Positions 1 to 6,527 are shown, counted from the stretch's first letter. The stretch: DNA of 10,907 nucleotides from an uncultured Clostridia bacterium (GCA_946623485.1 CAMORF010000037.1:1-10907); one strand, 5' to 3'. The notes: generated by a model not told the origin, from the letters alone. Program-made: numbers and translations.

Positions 1-55
1 CGACATTTCTGCCCGCTCTGCCGTGCCAAAAAGAGAGGTAACAGCAGGCCGTCGT

Positions 56-841
56 TTATGAAAACTGCTTCATATATTCCTTTAATTCAGATTCCACAAG
101 ATCCAGATGGCAGTCATAGCAATGATTGTCCCCCGGAATGACAACAAGCTTTGCGTCGCTGTACCGGTTTGCAGCATCCATCGACACCTGCAGCGGGATC
201 GTCTCATCCGAATCCCCATGAATGATCAGAATGGGCTTGCGGTATGCATCGATGGCCGGCTCTACAAAAAGAGCCTGTGCCGCCCGCAGATAGTTGCTGC
301 CCAGCCTGAGTCCATTCTCCATCTCAAGCGCTTCCGGAAGACAGACCGGATCAAAGGACATCCCAAGCATGACTCCTTTTCTGGCCTGCTCCGGGATCAT
401 CGCCGCAGGAGACAGGGCAATCACGGCACGGATCCTGTCCTGTTCCATCGCACCTGCAAGCATGACCAGCAGTCCCCCCTGGGAATGCCCGCACAGATAC
501 AAATCGCTGACGAACTCCAGCTTCTTTGCGTAATCAACAATCGTCATCATCTCTGAAAGCCATTTGAACAGCGTATGATCCTGGAAATGTCCGCCGCTCT
601 TCCCGTGTCCGTAGAGCTCAGTCCTGAGCGTGGCAAATCCCGCCTCATTCAATGCCCTGGATACACCGACGATATGCCGCTCCTCCATATGACCGGTGAA
701 GCCATGCTGGACAATCACAAGCGGGCATCTTCTTCCATTTCCTCTATCCATCTCCAGAGCCTGCCCCGGGGCATCCAGTCTGGCGTGAAGCGGGATGGAA
801 TCATGTTCAACAAAAAAATCCCTGCAGATCCAATTTTCCAT
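56..841 (-). CDS. alpha/beta hydrolase (cinnamoyl/feruloyl esterase-like serine hydrolase)
   Basis: A cytosolic serine hydrolase of about 261 residues with a complete catalytic machinery. The oxyanion-hole segment HGFTG is near residues 46-50, the nucleophile elbow is GHSQGG with Ser120, the acid is probably Asp212 in GDSDETIP, and the base is His240 in DNHCY. There is no signal peptide or membrane segment. Length and motif spacing fit the small cinnamoyl-ester/feruloyl esterases of gut Clostridia such as Est1E of Butyrivibrio, so an ester of a plant phenolic acid is a possible substrate; this is family inference, and other carboxylesters or a peptidase role cannot be excluded. I chose the ATG at 841 because GGAG lies 6 bases upstream; an in-frame ATG at 853 lacks a well-placed site. 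It is separated from the selenium operon by a terminator and a repeat element, so it is probably transcribed alone. Confidence 0.88.
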   Translation of the reverse strand: MENWICRDFFVEHDSIPLHARLDAPGQALEMDRGNGRRCPLVIVQHGFTGHMEERHIVGVSRALNEAGFATLRTELYGHGKSGGHFQDHTLFKWLSEMMTIVDYAKKLEFVSDLYLCGHSQGGLLVMLAGAMEQDRIRAVIALSPAAMIPEQARKGVMLGMSFDPVCLPEALEMENGLRLGSNYLRAAQALFVEPAIDAYRKPILIIHGDSDETIPLQVSMDAANRYSDAKLVVIPGDNHCYDCHLDLVESELKEYMKQFS

Positions 842-935
842 ATTCTTCTCCATTTGTAACGATTCAGCCCCCTGCAGACTGCCACAATCGGGCGCGCAAG
901 CCTGCCTGCCGGGCTGATTCCGGCAATCCGCAGGA

Positions 936-1213
936 TCAGATCATCCCTCTGTACACATTGGCGACATCCTCTTCGGACAGCTTCGCGAATCCATAGGTAA
1001 GTCTCCACATCAGGTGGAGACTTACCGTACCTCGCCTAGCCTCGAAGAGGCGTACCCGCCGAAGGCGGGTTTATCGCCAGCTTCCTTTGCTGGCGATAAA
1101 GGCATAGGTAAGTCTCCGCATCAGGCGGAGACGAACCGGATCTCGCCTAGCCTCGAAGAGGCGAACCTATGCCTTTTTTCATATAGCCGTGCCGTGTACA
1201 TGAATTTGCTCAT
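936..1213 (-). pseudogene. possible small ORF split by a palindromic repeat element
   Basis: On the minus strand an ATG at 1213 opens with MSKFMYTARLYEK and runs into the repeat element at about 1174. On the other side of the element, from 995 down to a TGA at 936-938, a different frame reads YGFAKLSEEDVANVYRGMI. Removing 996-1174 (179 bases) joins the two parts into one 32-codon frame with a natural-looking amphipathic sequence. This suggests that a small gene, or the end of a larger one, was interrupted by the element. I do not recognise the family. No clear target-site duplication is visible, and a stretch this short can look coding by chance, so the call is weak. Confidence 0.25.
993..1179. 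repeat. palindromic repeat element: two 64-bp imperfect copies around extra hairpins
   Basis: Two 64-base copies (993-1056 and 1104-1167) differ at seven positions. Copy 1 contains a perfect 13-bp hairpin (GGTAAGTCTCCAC, 996-1008, with 1014-1026). Copy 2 keeps an 8-bp version (GTCTCCGC, 1112-1119, with 1125-1132), and the A-T pair of copy 1 is replaced by G-C in copy 2, a compensatory change. Both copies share GCCTCGAAGAGGC. Between them lie ACCCGCC-GAA-GGCGGGT (1054-1070) and an 11-bp hairpin (TTATCGCCAGC, 1071-1081, with 1089-1099). GGCATAGGT (1101-1109) pairs with ACCTATGCC (1165-1173), enclosing two arms as a three-way junction, followed by TTTTTT on the plus strand. The structure suggests a mobile palindromic (REP/MITE-like) element or structured RNA; no open frame in it looks coding. 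Confidence 0.8.
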
Positions 1214-1235
1214 GTGATCACTCTCATAAACGCAT

Positions 1236-1281
1236 AAAAATCGGGCAGCCACACCACCATTCTTACAGTGATATGCTGCCC
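1236..1281 (-). terminator. intrinsic terminator of the selenium operon
   Basis: On the minus strand GGGCAGC (1275-1281) pairs with GCTGCCC (1243-1249). The stem continues inward for about seven more pairs, two of them G-U, after a one-base bulge. It is followed by GATTTTTA, with the T run at 1236-1240. It starts about 10 bases after the TAA at 1292, where a terminator for the last operon gene would be expected if translation continues past the TGA at 1439. Confidence 0.85.
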
Positions 1282-1291
1282 AGTATTCCTC

Positions 1292-1702
1292 TTAAATCTC
1301 GGCCTCCACGGTCACGCCAGCCTTGAAAGCCATCTCGTAGCTATCTTCCTTCACAACTACACTGTCCGGGCAGCGGATGACCAGATCGTTGTTGAAAGTC
1401 TCCCTCACCATCCACACCGGAACAGTTCCTCTGTTGCTTCAGCAATAACGATCCCTGTGCGACTGGATCTGTCCTTCCAGGGACGCGATCCTGTGGTATG
1501 GCGCATTGTGTGCTTCAATCGAACGGCGGGCTGCCTCAATATGTTCCGGTTCCACCAGAAGGCTCATGCCGCAGGACAGGTCTCCCTGAATTGCCCTGGG
1601 AGCAGGCGCGATCCGGTTGGGCACGCCGTCCGCCAGAAGAATGTCACGCAGGGCAAGCCCTTGCTCATAATTTGCAAACAGAATGTAGTATCTCAGGTTC
1701 AT
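1292..1702 (-). CDS. DUF3343 (putative Se/S carrier) protein with C-terminal extension and probable in-frame Sec codon
   Basis: Residues 1-87 form a DUF3343 (Se_S_carrier) domain: RYYILFANYEQGLALRDIL, then the proline-rich APAPRAI segment and conserved Cys44 in DLSCGM. The domain ends in DRYC, followed by TGA at 1439-1441. The same frame continues for 48 sense codons, about 73% ending in G or C, to TAA at 1292-1294. The tail is acidic, contains one Cys (residue 111) and ends FKAGVTVEAEI; I do not recognise it. Read through, the protein has 136 residues with a vicinal Cys87-Sec88 pair. Support comes from the selD-yedF context, a terminator just after the distal TAA, and a hairpin after the TGA. 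ATG 1702 is fixed by an upstream in-frame TGA; its ribosome site (AGGAAG) is unusually close. If TGA is a true stop, the gene is 1439-1702 with an unexplained open tail. Confidence 0.68.
1421..1441 (-). promoter_or_regulatory. candidate bacterial SECIS hairpin after in-frame TGA
   Basis: Counting the U of UGA as +1, AACAG (+7 to +11) pairs perfectly with CUGUU (+17 to +21) around the loop AGGAA. Known bacterial SECIS elements are small stem-loops just downstream of UGA with G or GU early in the loop; the E. coli fdhF loop also begins AGG. Here the stem is short and the loop is closer to the UGA than in fdhF, so the element is plausible but not proven. Confidence 0.4.
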
Positions 1703-1743
1703 CTTCCTATCTCAGGTGCAGATTCTCAGGTTCATCTTCTCAG
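1691..1743. repeat. short direct repeats over the DUF3343 start region
   Basis: TCTCAGGTTCATCTTC occurs exactly at 1691-1706 and at 1724-1739, and TCTCAG also starts at 1710 and 1738. The first copy contains the start codon of the downstream DUF3343 gene. The second copy carries a decoy ATG (1735) whose frame closes after seven codons. The array fills most of the junction between the double-cubane gene and this gene. Confidence 0.75.
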
Positions 1744-1758
1744 ATTCAGGTTCCCCGC

Positions 1759-3030
1759 TCATCCAAGCATCTCGATGAATGCGCCAATCCTGGTACGCAG
1801 CTGCCCTGCGTCTGCGTCTTCATAATCTGTCTCCAGGCTGAGCACCGGAATCCCTGCTTCCTTCAGCGCACGGGATACGGAATACTTCTCCGTGTCATAC
1901 AGGCAGCAGAACTTCAGGCTGCAGTCGATCACGCCATCCACCTGATATTCCTTTGCAAGGCGCAGAAGATCATCGATCCTGCCTGTATTCGGCGTAAAGC
2001 ATGCACAGTTTGTCTTCATATAACGCTCAGACAAAGCCATGAACTGCCCGTCCAGTGTGGTCTGGCTCTCATCAACGAGGTTCTCGAAATACCTGGTACC
2101 CGTACACATTTCCTCACAGACAACTGCAGCCCCGCTGGTCTCAATGATGTTATGAAGCTTCCAGTTCGGTACCGCAAGCGGCGTACCGGTCACCAGAATA
2201 CGCTTGGTGTCCTCGCTCACCACACTGACCCCGTCCTTGATCCGCTGCTCCAGCTCATCCGCTAACCGGTTACACATCTGCGCACAGCGTGCCGGATCAT
2301 CAAAGAACGAGATCTGGGTCATAAGCAGGGTGTCACGCCCGGAGATCGGAAGGCACTTTGACTTGCGGCAGTCATAGACCCTCTGCATCGCCTTTCTCTT
2401 CTCATTGACAAGATGGATTGCCTCAGCCAGCTTTTCCGGCGTAATGGCATTGCCTGTGAACTCTTCTACCTTCTTTGCAAATTCTGCAATCTCATCCTTC
2501 CACTTCAGGATGTCCTTTTCCCGCTTCATCTGCGGAACATCCATGACGTACATCGGGACATCCTCTCCCAGGATTTCGTAGGCCTTCTTTTTCCCGTCGC
2601 AGGTTGTCTCCCCGACATACATGTCCGCGATGCGGAAGAACGGACATGTCCGCCCAAGCCTTGCGCCTACCGATGCCTTTACCAGAGGACATGTGCTCTT
2701 CGGAAGAACTTTCTCCCCGTCCGGAACCCAGAACTGGGAACCGCCGCACAACCCGGTCACAATCCCGTTTGCAGCGATGACAACTTCATCCGGCACGTAA
2801 ACGCAGAAGGTGCCGAACACCTTTCTCCCCTTTTTCTGTTCCTCGATCAACTCTGCCGGGCGGATTCCATGCACCTCAGAGATCACCAGATCCCAGAAAT
2901 CCATCGCCTTGGGACGGTTCTCCTGAGACAGAAATACATCCCCCACCGCCGTCGGAAGCACCTGGCACAGGTTGTCATGATTCTCCATGTCCATTCCAAG
3001 CTCCTGCCACATCTGTCTGTAATCAGCCAT
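1759..3030 (-). CDS. 2-hydroxyacyl-CoA dehydratase D-component-like / double-cubane cluster protein
   Basis: A 423-residue cytosolic iron-sulfur protein of the HgdB/FldC family (PF06050), closest in architecture to single-subunit double-cubane cluster proteins (YjiM/DCCP type). It has 17 cysteines. Three lie in the conserved N-terminal half: Cys114 in STCPLVK, Cys129 in RTCPFF and Cys144 in ETTCDGKKKAYEIL. The C-terminal half has NCACFTP (342, 344) and DCSLKFCC (370-376). Relatives reduce difficult substrates with electrons delivered by an ATP-hydrolysing activator, which is encoded two genes upstream. The second dehydratase subunit expected for a true 2-hydroxyacyl-CoA dehydratase is absent, which favours the double-cubane type. 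GGAGGAG lies 8 bases before the ATG. The gap to the upstream desulfurase (3031-3177) holds small hairpins but no terminator. Its setting among selenium genes suggests a sulfur- or selenium-related reduction; this is inference. Confidence 0.85.
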   Translation of the reverse strand: MADYRQMWQELGMDMENHDNLCQVLPTAVGDVFLSQENRPKAMDFWDLVISEVHGIRPAELIEEQKKGRKVFGTFCVYVPDEVVIAANGIVTGLCGGSQFWVPDGEKVLPKSTCPLVKASVGARLGRTCPFFRIADMYVGETTCDGKKKAYEILGEDVPMYVMDVPQMKREKDILKWKDEIAEFAKKVEEFTGNAITPEKLAEAIHLVNEKRKAMQRVYDCRKSKCLPISGRDTLLMTQISFFDDPARCAQMCNRLADELEQRIKDGVSVVSEDTKRILVTGTPLAVPNWKLHNIIETSGAAVVCEEMCTGTRYFENLVDESQTTLDGQFMALSERYMKTNCACFTPNTGRIDDLLRLAKEYQVDGVIDCSLKFCCLYDTEKYSVSRALKEAGIPVLSLETDYEDADAGQLRTRIGAFIEMLG

Positions 3031-3177
3031 ACTTTATTCTCCTCCTCATCTGCAATAGTTCTATACTATTATTCATTCAGCACCCCTCCGAGTAATGCGA
3101 AGCATTCCGAATATGGGGCTGCCGAATCGTTACTTTAATAGTTTGTTTGATGCCTCTGTCTGACAAACGAATGCAAA

Positions 3178-4323
3178 CTAATCAGCTGTCTGCGCAATTT
3201 CACGCACCGCGTCCACAGCCTGATCCACTTCCTCCATCCGATTAAACCAGGAGAAGCTGAACCGTACAGCTCCCTGGTCTGTGGTGCCCAGTGCCTGGTG
3301 CATCCGGGGCGCGCAATGAGCGCCGGATCGTGTTGCGATGTCATAGTCCACGCTCAGAGCGTCAGAAACCTCACCTGAATCATAATCACGAATGTTCAGC
3401 GCGACCACCGGCCCCCTGTCCCGGTTTTCAAAATGGCCATAGGTTCTGACGCCGTCTATCCTGGAAACTCCTTCATAAAAATGCCTTGCCAGAAGCCGTT
3501 CCTTTGCCCCGATCGTCTCAACACCGGTTCTCCCGATATAATCCAGTGCTGCCGACAGGCCTGCGATTCCATGCCCGTTCAGGGTGCCTGCCTCAAGCCT
3601 GGTGGGATATTCCTCAGGCTGGCGATGCCGATAGGACTGTACCCCGGACCCTCCTTCCTTCAGCGGACGGATCTCAACTCCTTCCCGGATGCACATCCCT
3701 CCGGTTCCCTGAGGCCCCATCAGTCCCTTGTGGCCGGTAAAGCACAGGATACCGATCCCCATCTTTTCCATATCGATCGGAGTATTTCCGGCACTCTGGG
3801 AAGCATCCACGATCAGAAGGATGCCGTGTTCCCGGGCAAGCTGCCCGATCCGTGAGATATCAACCATTTCTCCTGTCAGGTTAGACATATGGGTGCAGAC
3901 AATCGCCCTTGTCTCAGGACAGATCAACCGCGACAGATGATCCAGATCCAATGCGCCCTGCGCATCCGCGCGGGCAAAGTCAAGGCGGATTCCCTGCGTA
4001 TCCTGCACCCGGTACAGCGGGCGCAAAACAGAATTATGTTCCAAATCGGTCGTTATCACATGGCTTCCGGGCAGGATTGCCCCCTGTATCGCAATATTCA
4101 AAGCCTCTGTCGAATTGCAGGTAAACACCACATGATCCGGCCGGGAACAGCCAAACAACTTTGCCGCCTTGCATCTTGCTTCATATACTGTCCGGGAAGC
4201 TGTGAGCGCCCCGTCATGGGCACCGCGGGAAGCATTTCCCATCGTTGTCATCGCGGCAGTAACCGCGTCAATCACTTCCTGCGGCTTGTGGATCGTTGTT
4301 GCTGCATTATCCAGATAAATCAT
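3178..4323 (-). CDS. cysteine desulfurase / selenocysteine lyase-like PLP enzyme (EF2568 type)
   Basis: A 381-residue class-V aminotransferase-fold enzyme. Visible features are the N-terminal YLDNAATT, the PLP-contacting Asp173 in IVDASQSAG, the Schiff-base Lys199 in FTGHKGLMGPQGTGG, and the catalytic Cys337 in RSGAHCAP, the SufS/CsdB-like form of the active-site loop. The reaction is removal of sulfur from cysteine, or selenium from selenocysteine, as an enzyme-bound persulfide or perselenide. The sequence resembles the TIGR01977 (EF2568) group, known from loci that pair it with an orphan selD and selenium-dependent molybdenum hydroxylases. Here it sits in the selD-yedF operon and could feed the YedF and DUF3343 carriers. 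GAGGA lies 5 bases before the ATG. The 96 bases to the upstream ATPase contain the perfect palindrome TCTGATGCATCAGA (4403-4416). Confidence 0.9.
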   Translation of the reverse strand: MIYLDNAATTIHKPQEVIDAVTAAMTTMGNASRGAHDGALTASRTVYEARCKAAKLFGCSRPDHVVFTCNSTEALNIAIQGAILPGSHVITTDLEHNSVLRPLYRVQDTQGIRLDFARADAQGALDLDHLSRLICPETRAIVCTHMSNLTGEMVDISRIGQLAREHGILLIVDASQSAGNTPIDMEKMGIGILCFTGHKGLMGPQGTGGMCIREGVEIRPLKEGGSGVQSYRHRQPEEYPTRLEAGTLNGHGIAGLSAALDYIGRTGVETIGAKERLLARHFYEGVSRIDGVRTYGHFENRDRGPVVALNIRDYDSGEVSDALSVDYDIATRSGAHCAPRMHQALGTTDQGAVRFSFSWFNRMEEVDQAVDAVREIAQTAD

Positions 4324-4419
4324 GATTGTCCTCTGTCCTGCAATGTTGCTGATGATTGAGCTGTACGGCCGGATAAAAAGGCAAGCAGCAAAAGGCAGGA
4401 ATTCTGATGCATCAGATCC

Positions 4420-5193
4420 TCAGGAGCTTTTGAGTGCGCTCAGTGCTGCACCCGCCGCCCCTGCATACCGGCCATCCGGGCTGGAGACCACATGGCACTT
4501 TAATGCCTTCCCAAGCTGCTCCCGCAGGTAAGGGAGCTCACAAAGCCCGCCTGTCAGGCAGACCGTCTGATCCAGCTTCAGCCTTCCCGCCTGTGACGCA
4601 ACCTTCTGCACGATAGAATGAACGACGGCATAAGCAATATTCTCGCGCTTCTCTCCCTTTCCGATCAGGCCGATCACCTCTGATTCAGCAAATACCGTGC
4701 ACATGGAGCTGATGGAAACGCCCCCGCCCTTCCCCGCAAGCTCGCACAGCTCTTCCAGCCGCATGGAAAGGGTGTTGGCCATTACCTCGAGAAACCGGCC
4801 CGTGCCTGCAGAACACTTGTCATTCATCAGAAAGTCCGTAACCTGGCCTCCCTGTACGACGATCAGCTTTGTATCCTGCCCGCCGATATCAATTACCGTC
4901 AGGTGATCCGTGCCAAAGATATGGCAGGCGCCTTTTGCATGGCATGTGATTTCCGTCACATTTTTATCCGCATACGGAACTGCCGCTCTCCCATAACCGG
5001 TGGATACAACTCGGCAGCTTCCAGGAAGCACTCCGAGTTCTTTGAGTTCCTCACGGATGGAGGATGCGGTATCCACGCTGCTCCATCCGGTCGGCCTGAG
5101 CAGGCGGTGCCTGATCGTTCCGTCCCCATCCATCACGATCGTTTTGGAACAAGTGGAACCGATATCGATGCCGACGTAGTTTGTTATCTCCAT
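4420..5193 (-). CDS. activator ATPase of 2-hydroxyacyl-CoA dehydratase / double-cubane protein (HgdC/BadF/BadG family)
   Basis: A 257-residue ASKHA-fold ATPase that bridges a [4Fe-4S] cluster across a homodimer and fires single low-potential electrons into its partner. It shows the phosphate-1 loop VGIDIGSTCSK (residues 7-17), TGYGR, the phosphate-2 motif DIGGQDTK (102-109), and both cluster cysteines: Cys127 in NDKCSAGTGRFLE and Cys165 in CTVFAESEV. The spacing matches the well-studied HgdC. Its target is most likely the double-cubane protein encoded downstream at 1759-3030; the desulfurase gene lies between them. I placed the start at 5193, where MEITNYVGIDIGS begins and GGAG (5205-5208) lies 11 bases upstream. 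A longer frame from 5253 adds 20 residues not typical of the family. It ends in TGA. Confidence 0.92.
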   Translation of the reverse strand: MEITNYVGIDIGSTCSKTIVMDGDGTIRHRLLRPTGWSSVDTASSIREELKELGVLPGSCRVVSTGYGRAAVPYADKNVTEITCHAKGACHIFGTDHLTVIDIGGQDTKLIVVQGGQVTDFLMNDKCSAGTGRFLEVMANTLSMRLEELCELAGKGGGVSISSMCTVFAESEVIGLIGKGEKRENIAYAVVHSIVQKVASQAGRLKLDQTVCLTGGLCELPYLREQLGKALKCHVVSSPDGRYAGAAGAALSALKSS

Positions 5194-5300
5194 ATTGTAG
5201 TAGACTCCGTTGCCTGTGTACTTGCTTCCCTGATTGCGGGGCAGGCAGACCATTTCACAGAACCGGCGCTTTCCTGATCACCTGCAAGTATCCTGTCCGG

Positions 5301-5543
5301 TCATGCCCACAGCGTAACCGGAGCCATCTCCTGCCATCGGATCCCTGCTTTTGACAACTGCGCCCGGGCTTCCTCCTTCCGGTTCATCTCCGTCCTCCAG
5401 GAAAGCCCGCAGCCGGCGCTCAACTGCCTTGGAATCGGAATAATCCGGCCAGGAATCTGCAGTCCCTGAAACAGCTTCTCTGCCGCCATGGCATCCGATG
5501 TCTCTGAAAATGTAATTACAAGGAATTCTTTGCTCTGGCGCAT
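5301..5543 (-). CDS. DUF3343 putative Se/S carrier protein
   Basis: A standalone domain of 80 residues. The diagnostic pattern is TFSETSDAMAAEKLF near the N terminus, then IPGRIIPIPRQLSAGCG with Cys45, the presumed carrier cysteine. Proteins of this family (PF11823) are predicted to hold sulfur or selenium as a persulfide or perselenide and co-occur with selD and yedF; the biochemistry is not well established. I chose the ATG at 5543 because GGAG lies 9 bases upstream. An ATG at 5558 is possible but its upstream sequence is a tandem repeat with no well-placed ribosome site. It is a paralogue of the last gene of the operon (1292-1702), but has no TGA-linked extension that looks coding. Confidence 0.85.
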   Translation of the reverse strand: MRQSKEFLVITFSETSDAMAAEKLFQGLQIPGRIIPIPRQLSAGCGLSWRTEMNRKEEARAQLSKAGIRWQEMAPVTLWA

Positions 5544-5557
5544 GTCCTTCATCTCCA

Positions 5558-5666
5558 TGCCGGATTTGGATTGCCTTTTCCCGATGCCGGATTCGGGCTG
5601 CCTTTTCCCGGTGCCGGATTCGGATTGCCTTTTCCCGGTGCCGGATTCGGATTGCCTTTTCTCCGG
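5558..5666. repeat. 27-bp tandem repeat, about four copies, between yedF and DUF3343
   Basis: Units start at 5558, 5585, 5612 and 5639 and follow TGCCGGATTCGG plus ATTGCCTTTTCCCGG. The first three units are exactly 27 bases with a few substitutions; the fourth carries a one-base insertion, and a further partial TGCCGGAT is at 5673-5680. The period is a multiple of three. The minus-strand frame shared by yedF and the DUF3343 gene is open through the whole array and would read KRQSESGTG repeatedly, but it follows a TAA and contains no start codon, so it is probably untranslated. Confidence 0.9.
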
Positions 5667-5684
5667 ATCGGATGCCGGATCTGT

Positions 5685-6338
5685 TTATGGACGGATCACA
5701 AGATCTGCCCTGGTCAGCTTTTCCGCAATCTCATACATGTTTGTGACCCCGCCGACCTGAAGATGGTCAGAAAGCTTGTAATAGTTCAGGCAGGTTCCGC
5801 AGGTCAGGATCTCAACCCCAAGCGCTTCAAGGCTTTTCAAGTCTTCTATGGAAGCAGATCCCTCACAGGTCAGGGTGGCGCCGCCGTTATAGAACAGGAT
5901 CGTGGACGGAAGCTCATCCTGCTGTGTCAACGCATACAGGAATCCCTTGATCAGAACTGCGCCAAGCTCATCATTGCCTGTTCCCATCACCGGGGCGGTG
6001 ACAGCAACTACAATATTCTTCTTACGCGCGCCGGGCGCAACCAGGCACTCCTGAGGTTCCTGCCCCAAAGCATTGCCAGGTTCCGCCTGAGATGCTTCCG
6101 AGAGGCCTGCTTTCTCGCTGATCTCCATCGTCACCTGAAACCGGTCATCGGAAAGCTTCTGTGATTTTACGGCATACCCTTTCTGATTCGCCATCTTGGT
6201 AAGATTCTGGACTGCAATCTCATTGTCCACCAGAGTCTCCACTGTCCCGGCGCCATGCAACTCCTTGATTGCATTCTTCGTTTTCACAACCGGAATCGGG
6301 CACGCATCCCCGATTGCATCTACCCTTGTAACCATCAT
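5685..6338 (-). CDS. yedF: YedF, sulfurtransferase-like selenium metabolism protein
   Basis: A 217-residue two-domain protein. The N-terminal TusA-like domain carries DACPIPVVKTK with Cys13, the persulfide- or perselenide-carrying residue of that family. After a variable linker (about residues 95-125), the C-terminal DsrE/DsrF-like domain includes VVAVTAPVMGTGNDELG, FYNGGATLTCEGS and ILTCGTCLNYY (Cys180 and Cys183). This domain order defines the YedF family (TIGR03527), which co-occurs with selenium use and probably handles selenium before or after SelD. The start at 6338 (tandem ATG ATG) has GGGAG about 7 bases upstream; the upstream extension from 6410 is repeat-derived and was left out. 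It follows selD after a gap filled by 16-bp repeats. Confidence 0.92.
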   Translation of the reverse strand: MMVTRVDAIGDACPIPVVKTKNAIKELHGAGTVETLVDNEIAVQNLTKMANQKGYAVKSQKLSDDRFQVTMEISEKAGLSEASQAEPGNALGQEPQECLVAPGARKKNIVVAVTAPVMGTGNDELGAVLIKGFLYALTQQDELPSTILFYNGGATLTCEGSASIEDLKSLEALGVEILTCGTCLNYYKLSDHLQVGGVTNMYEIAEKLTRADLVIRP

Positions 6339-6384
6339 TTTATTCTCCCTTCTATCTGTCTCAGATCCATGACCCGCACATCCT

Positions 6385-6527
6385 GAATGATTCAGAAGCT
6401 GAAAAATCAAGATCTCAATGATTCAGGATCCGAATGATTCAGGATCCGAATGGTGCACAATCTGAATGATGCAGCACCTGAATGATTCAGCACCTCAGTG
6501 ATTCAGCACGTCAATGATACAAAACCT
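6385..6527. repeat. 16-bp tandem repeat array between selD and yedF
   Basis: About eight or nine degenerate units of 16 bases follow GAATGATTCAGCACCT or GAATGATTCAGGATCC. Clear units start at 6416, 6432, 6448, 6464, 6480, 6496 and 6512; a diverged copy is at 6385. The last unit overlaps the final codons and TGA stop of selD, so the array seems to have grown outward from the selD 3' end. It occupies most of the selD-yedF gap. Confidence 0.88.

Noticed and set aside
1268..2265. Plus-strand frames of 185 and 255 codons
   Set aside because: They lie opposite the DUF3343 and double-cubane genes and have shadow-like composition with no ribosome site.
4420..4422. TGA of the activator ATPase as a selenocysteine codon
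   Set aside because: The protein ends as expected for its family after GAAGAALSAL, the following codons do not resemble a domain, and the desulfurase has its own ribosome site and start.
5301..5303. TGA of the first DUF3343 gene as a selenocysteine codon
   Set aside because: The frame stays open but runs into the start of the activator ATPase in a different frame, and the extension does not look like protein.
5558..5666. CRISPR array
   Set aside because: The 27-bp units are directly abutting with no unique spacers; the same holds for the 16-bp array at 6385-6527.
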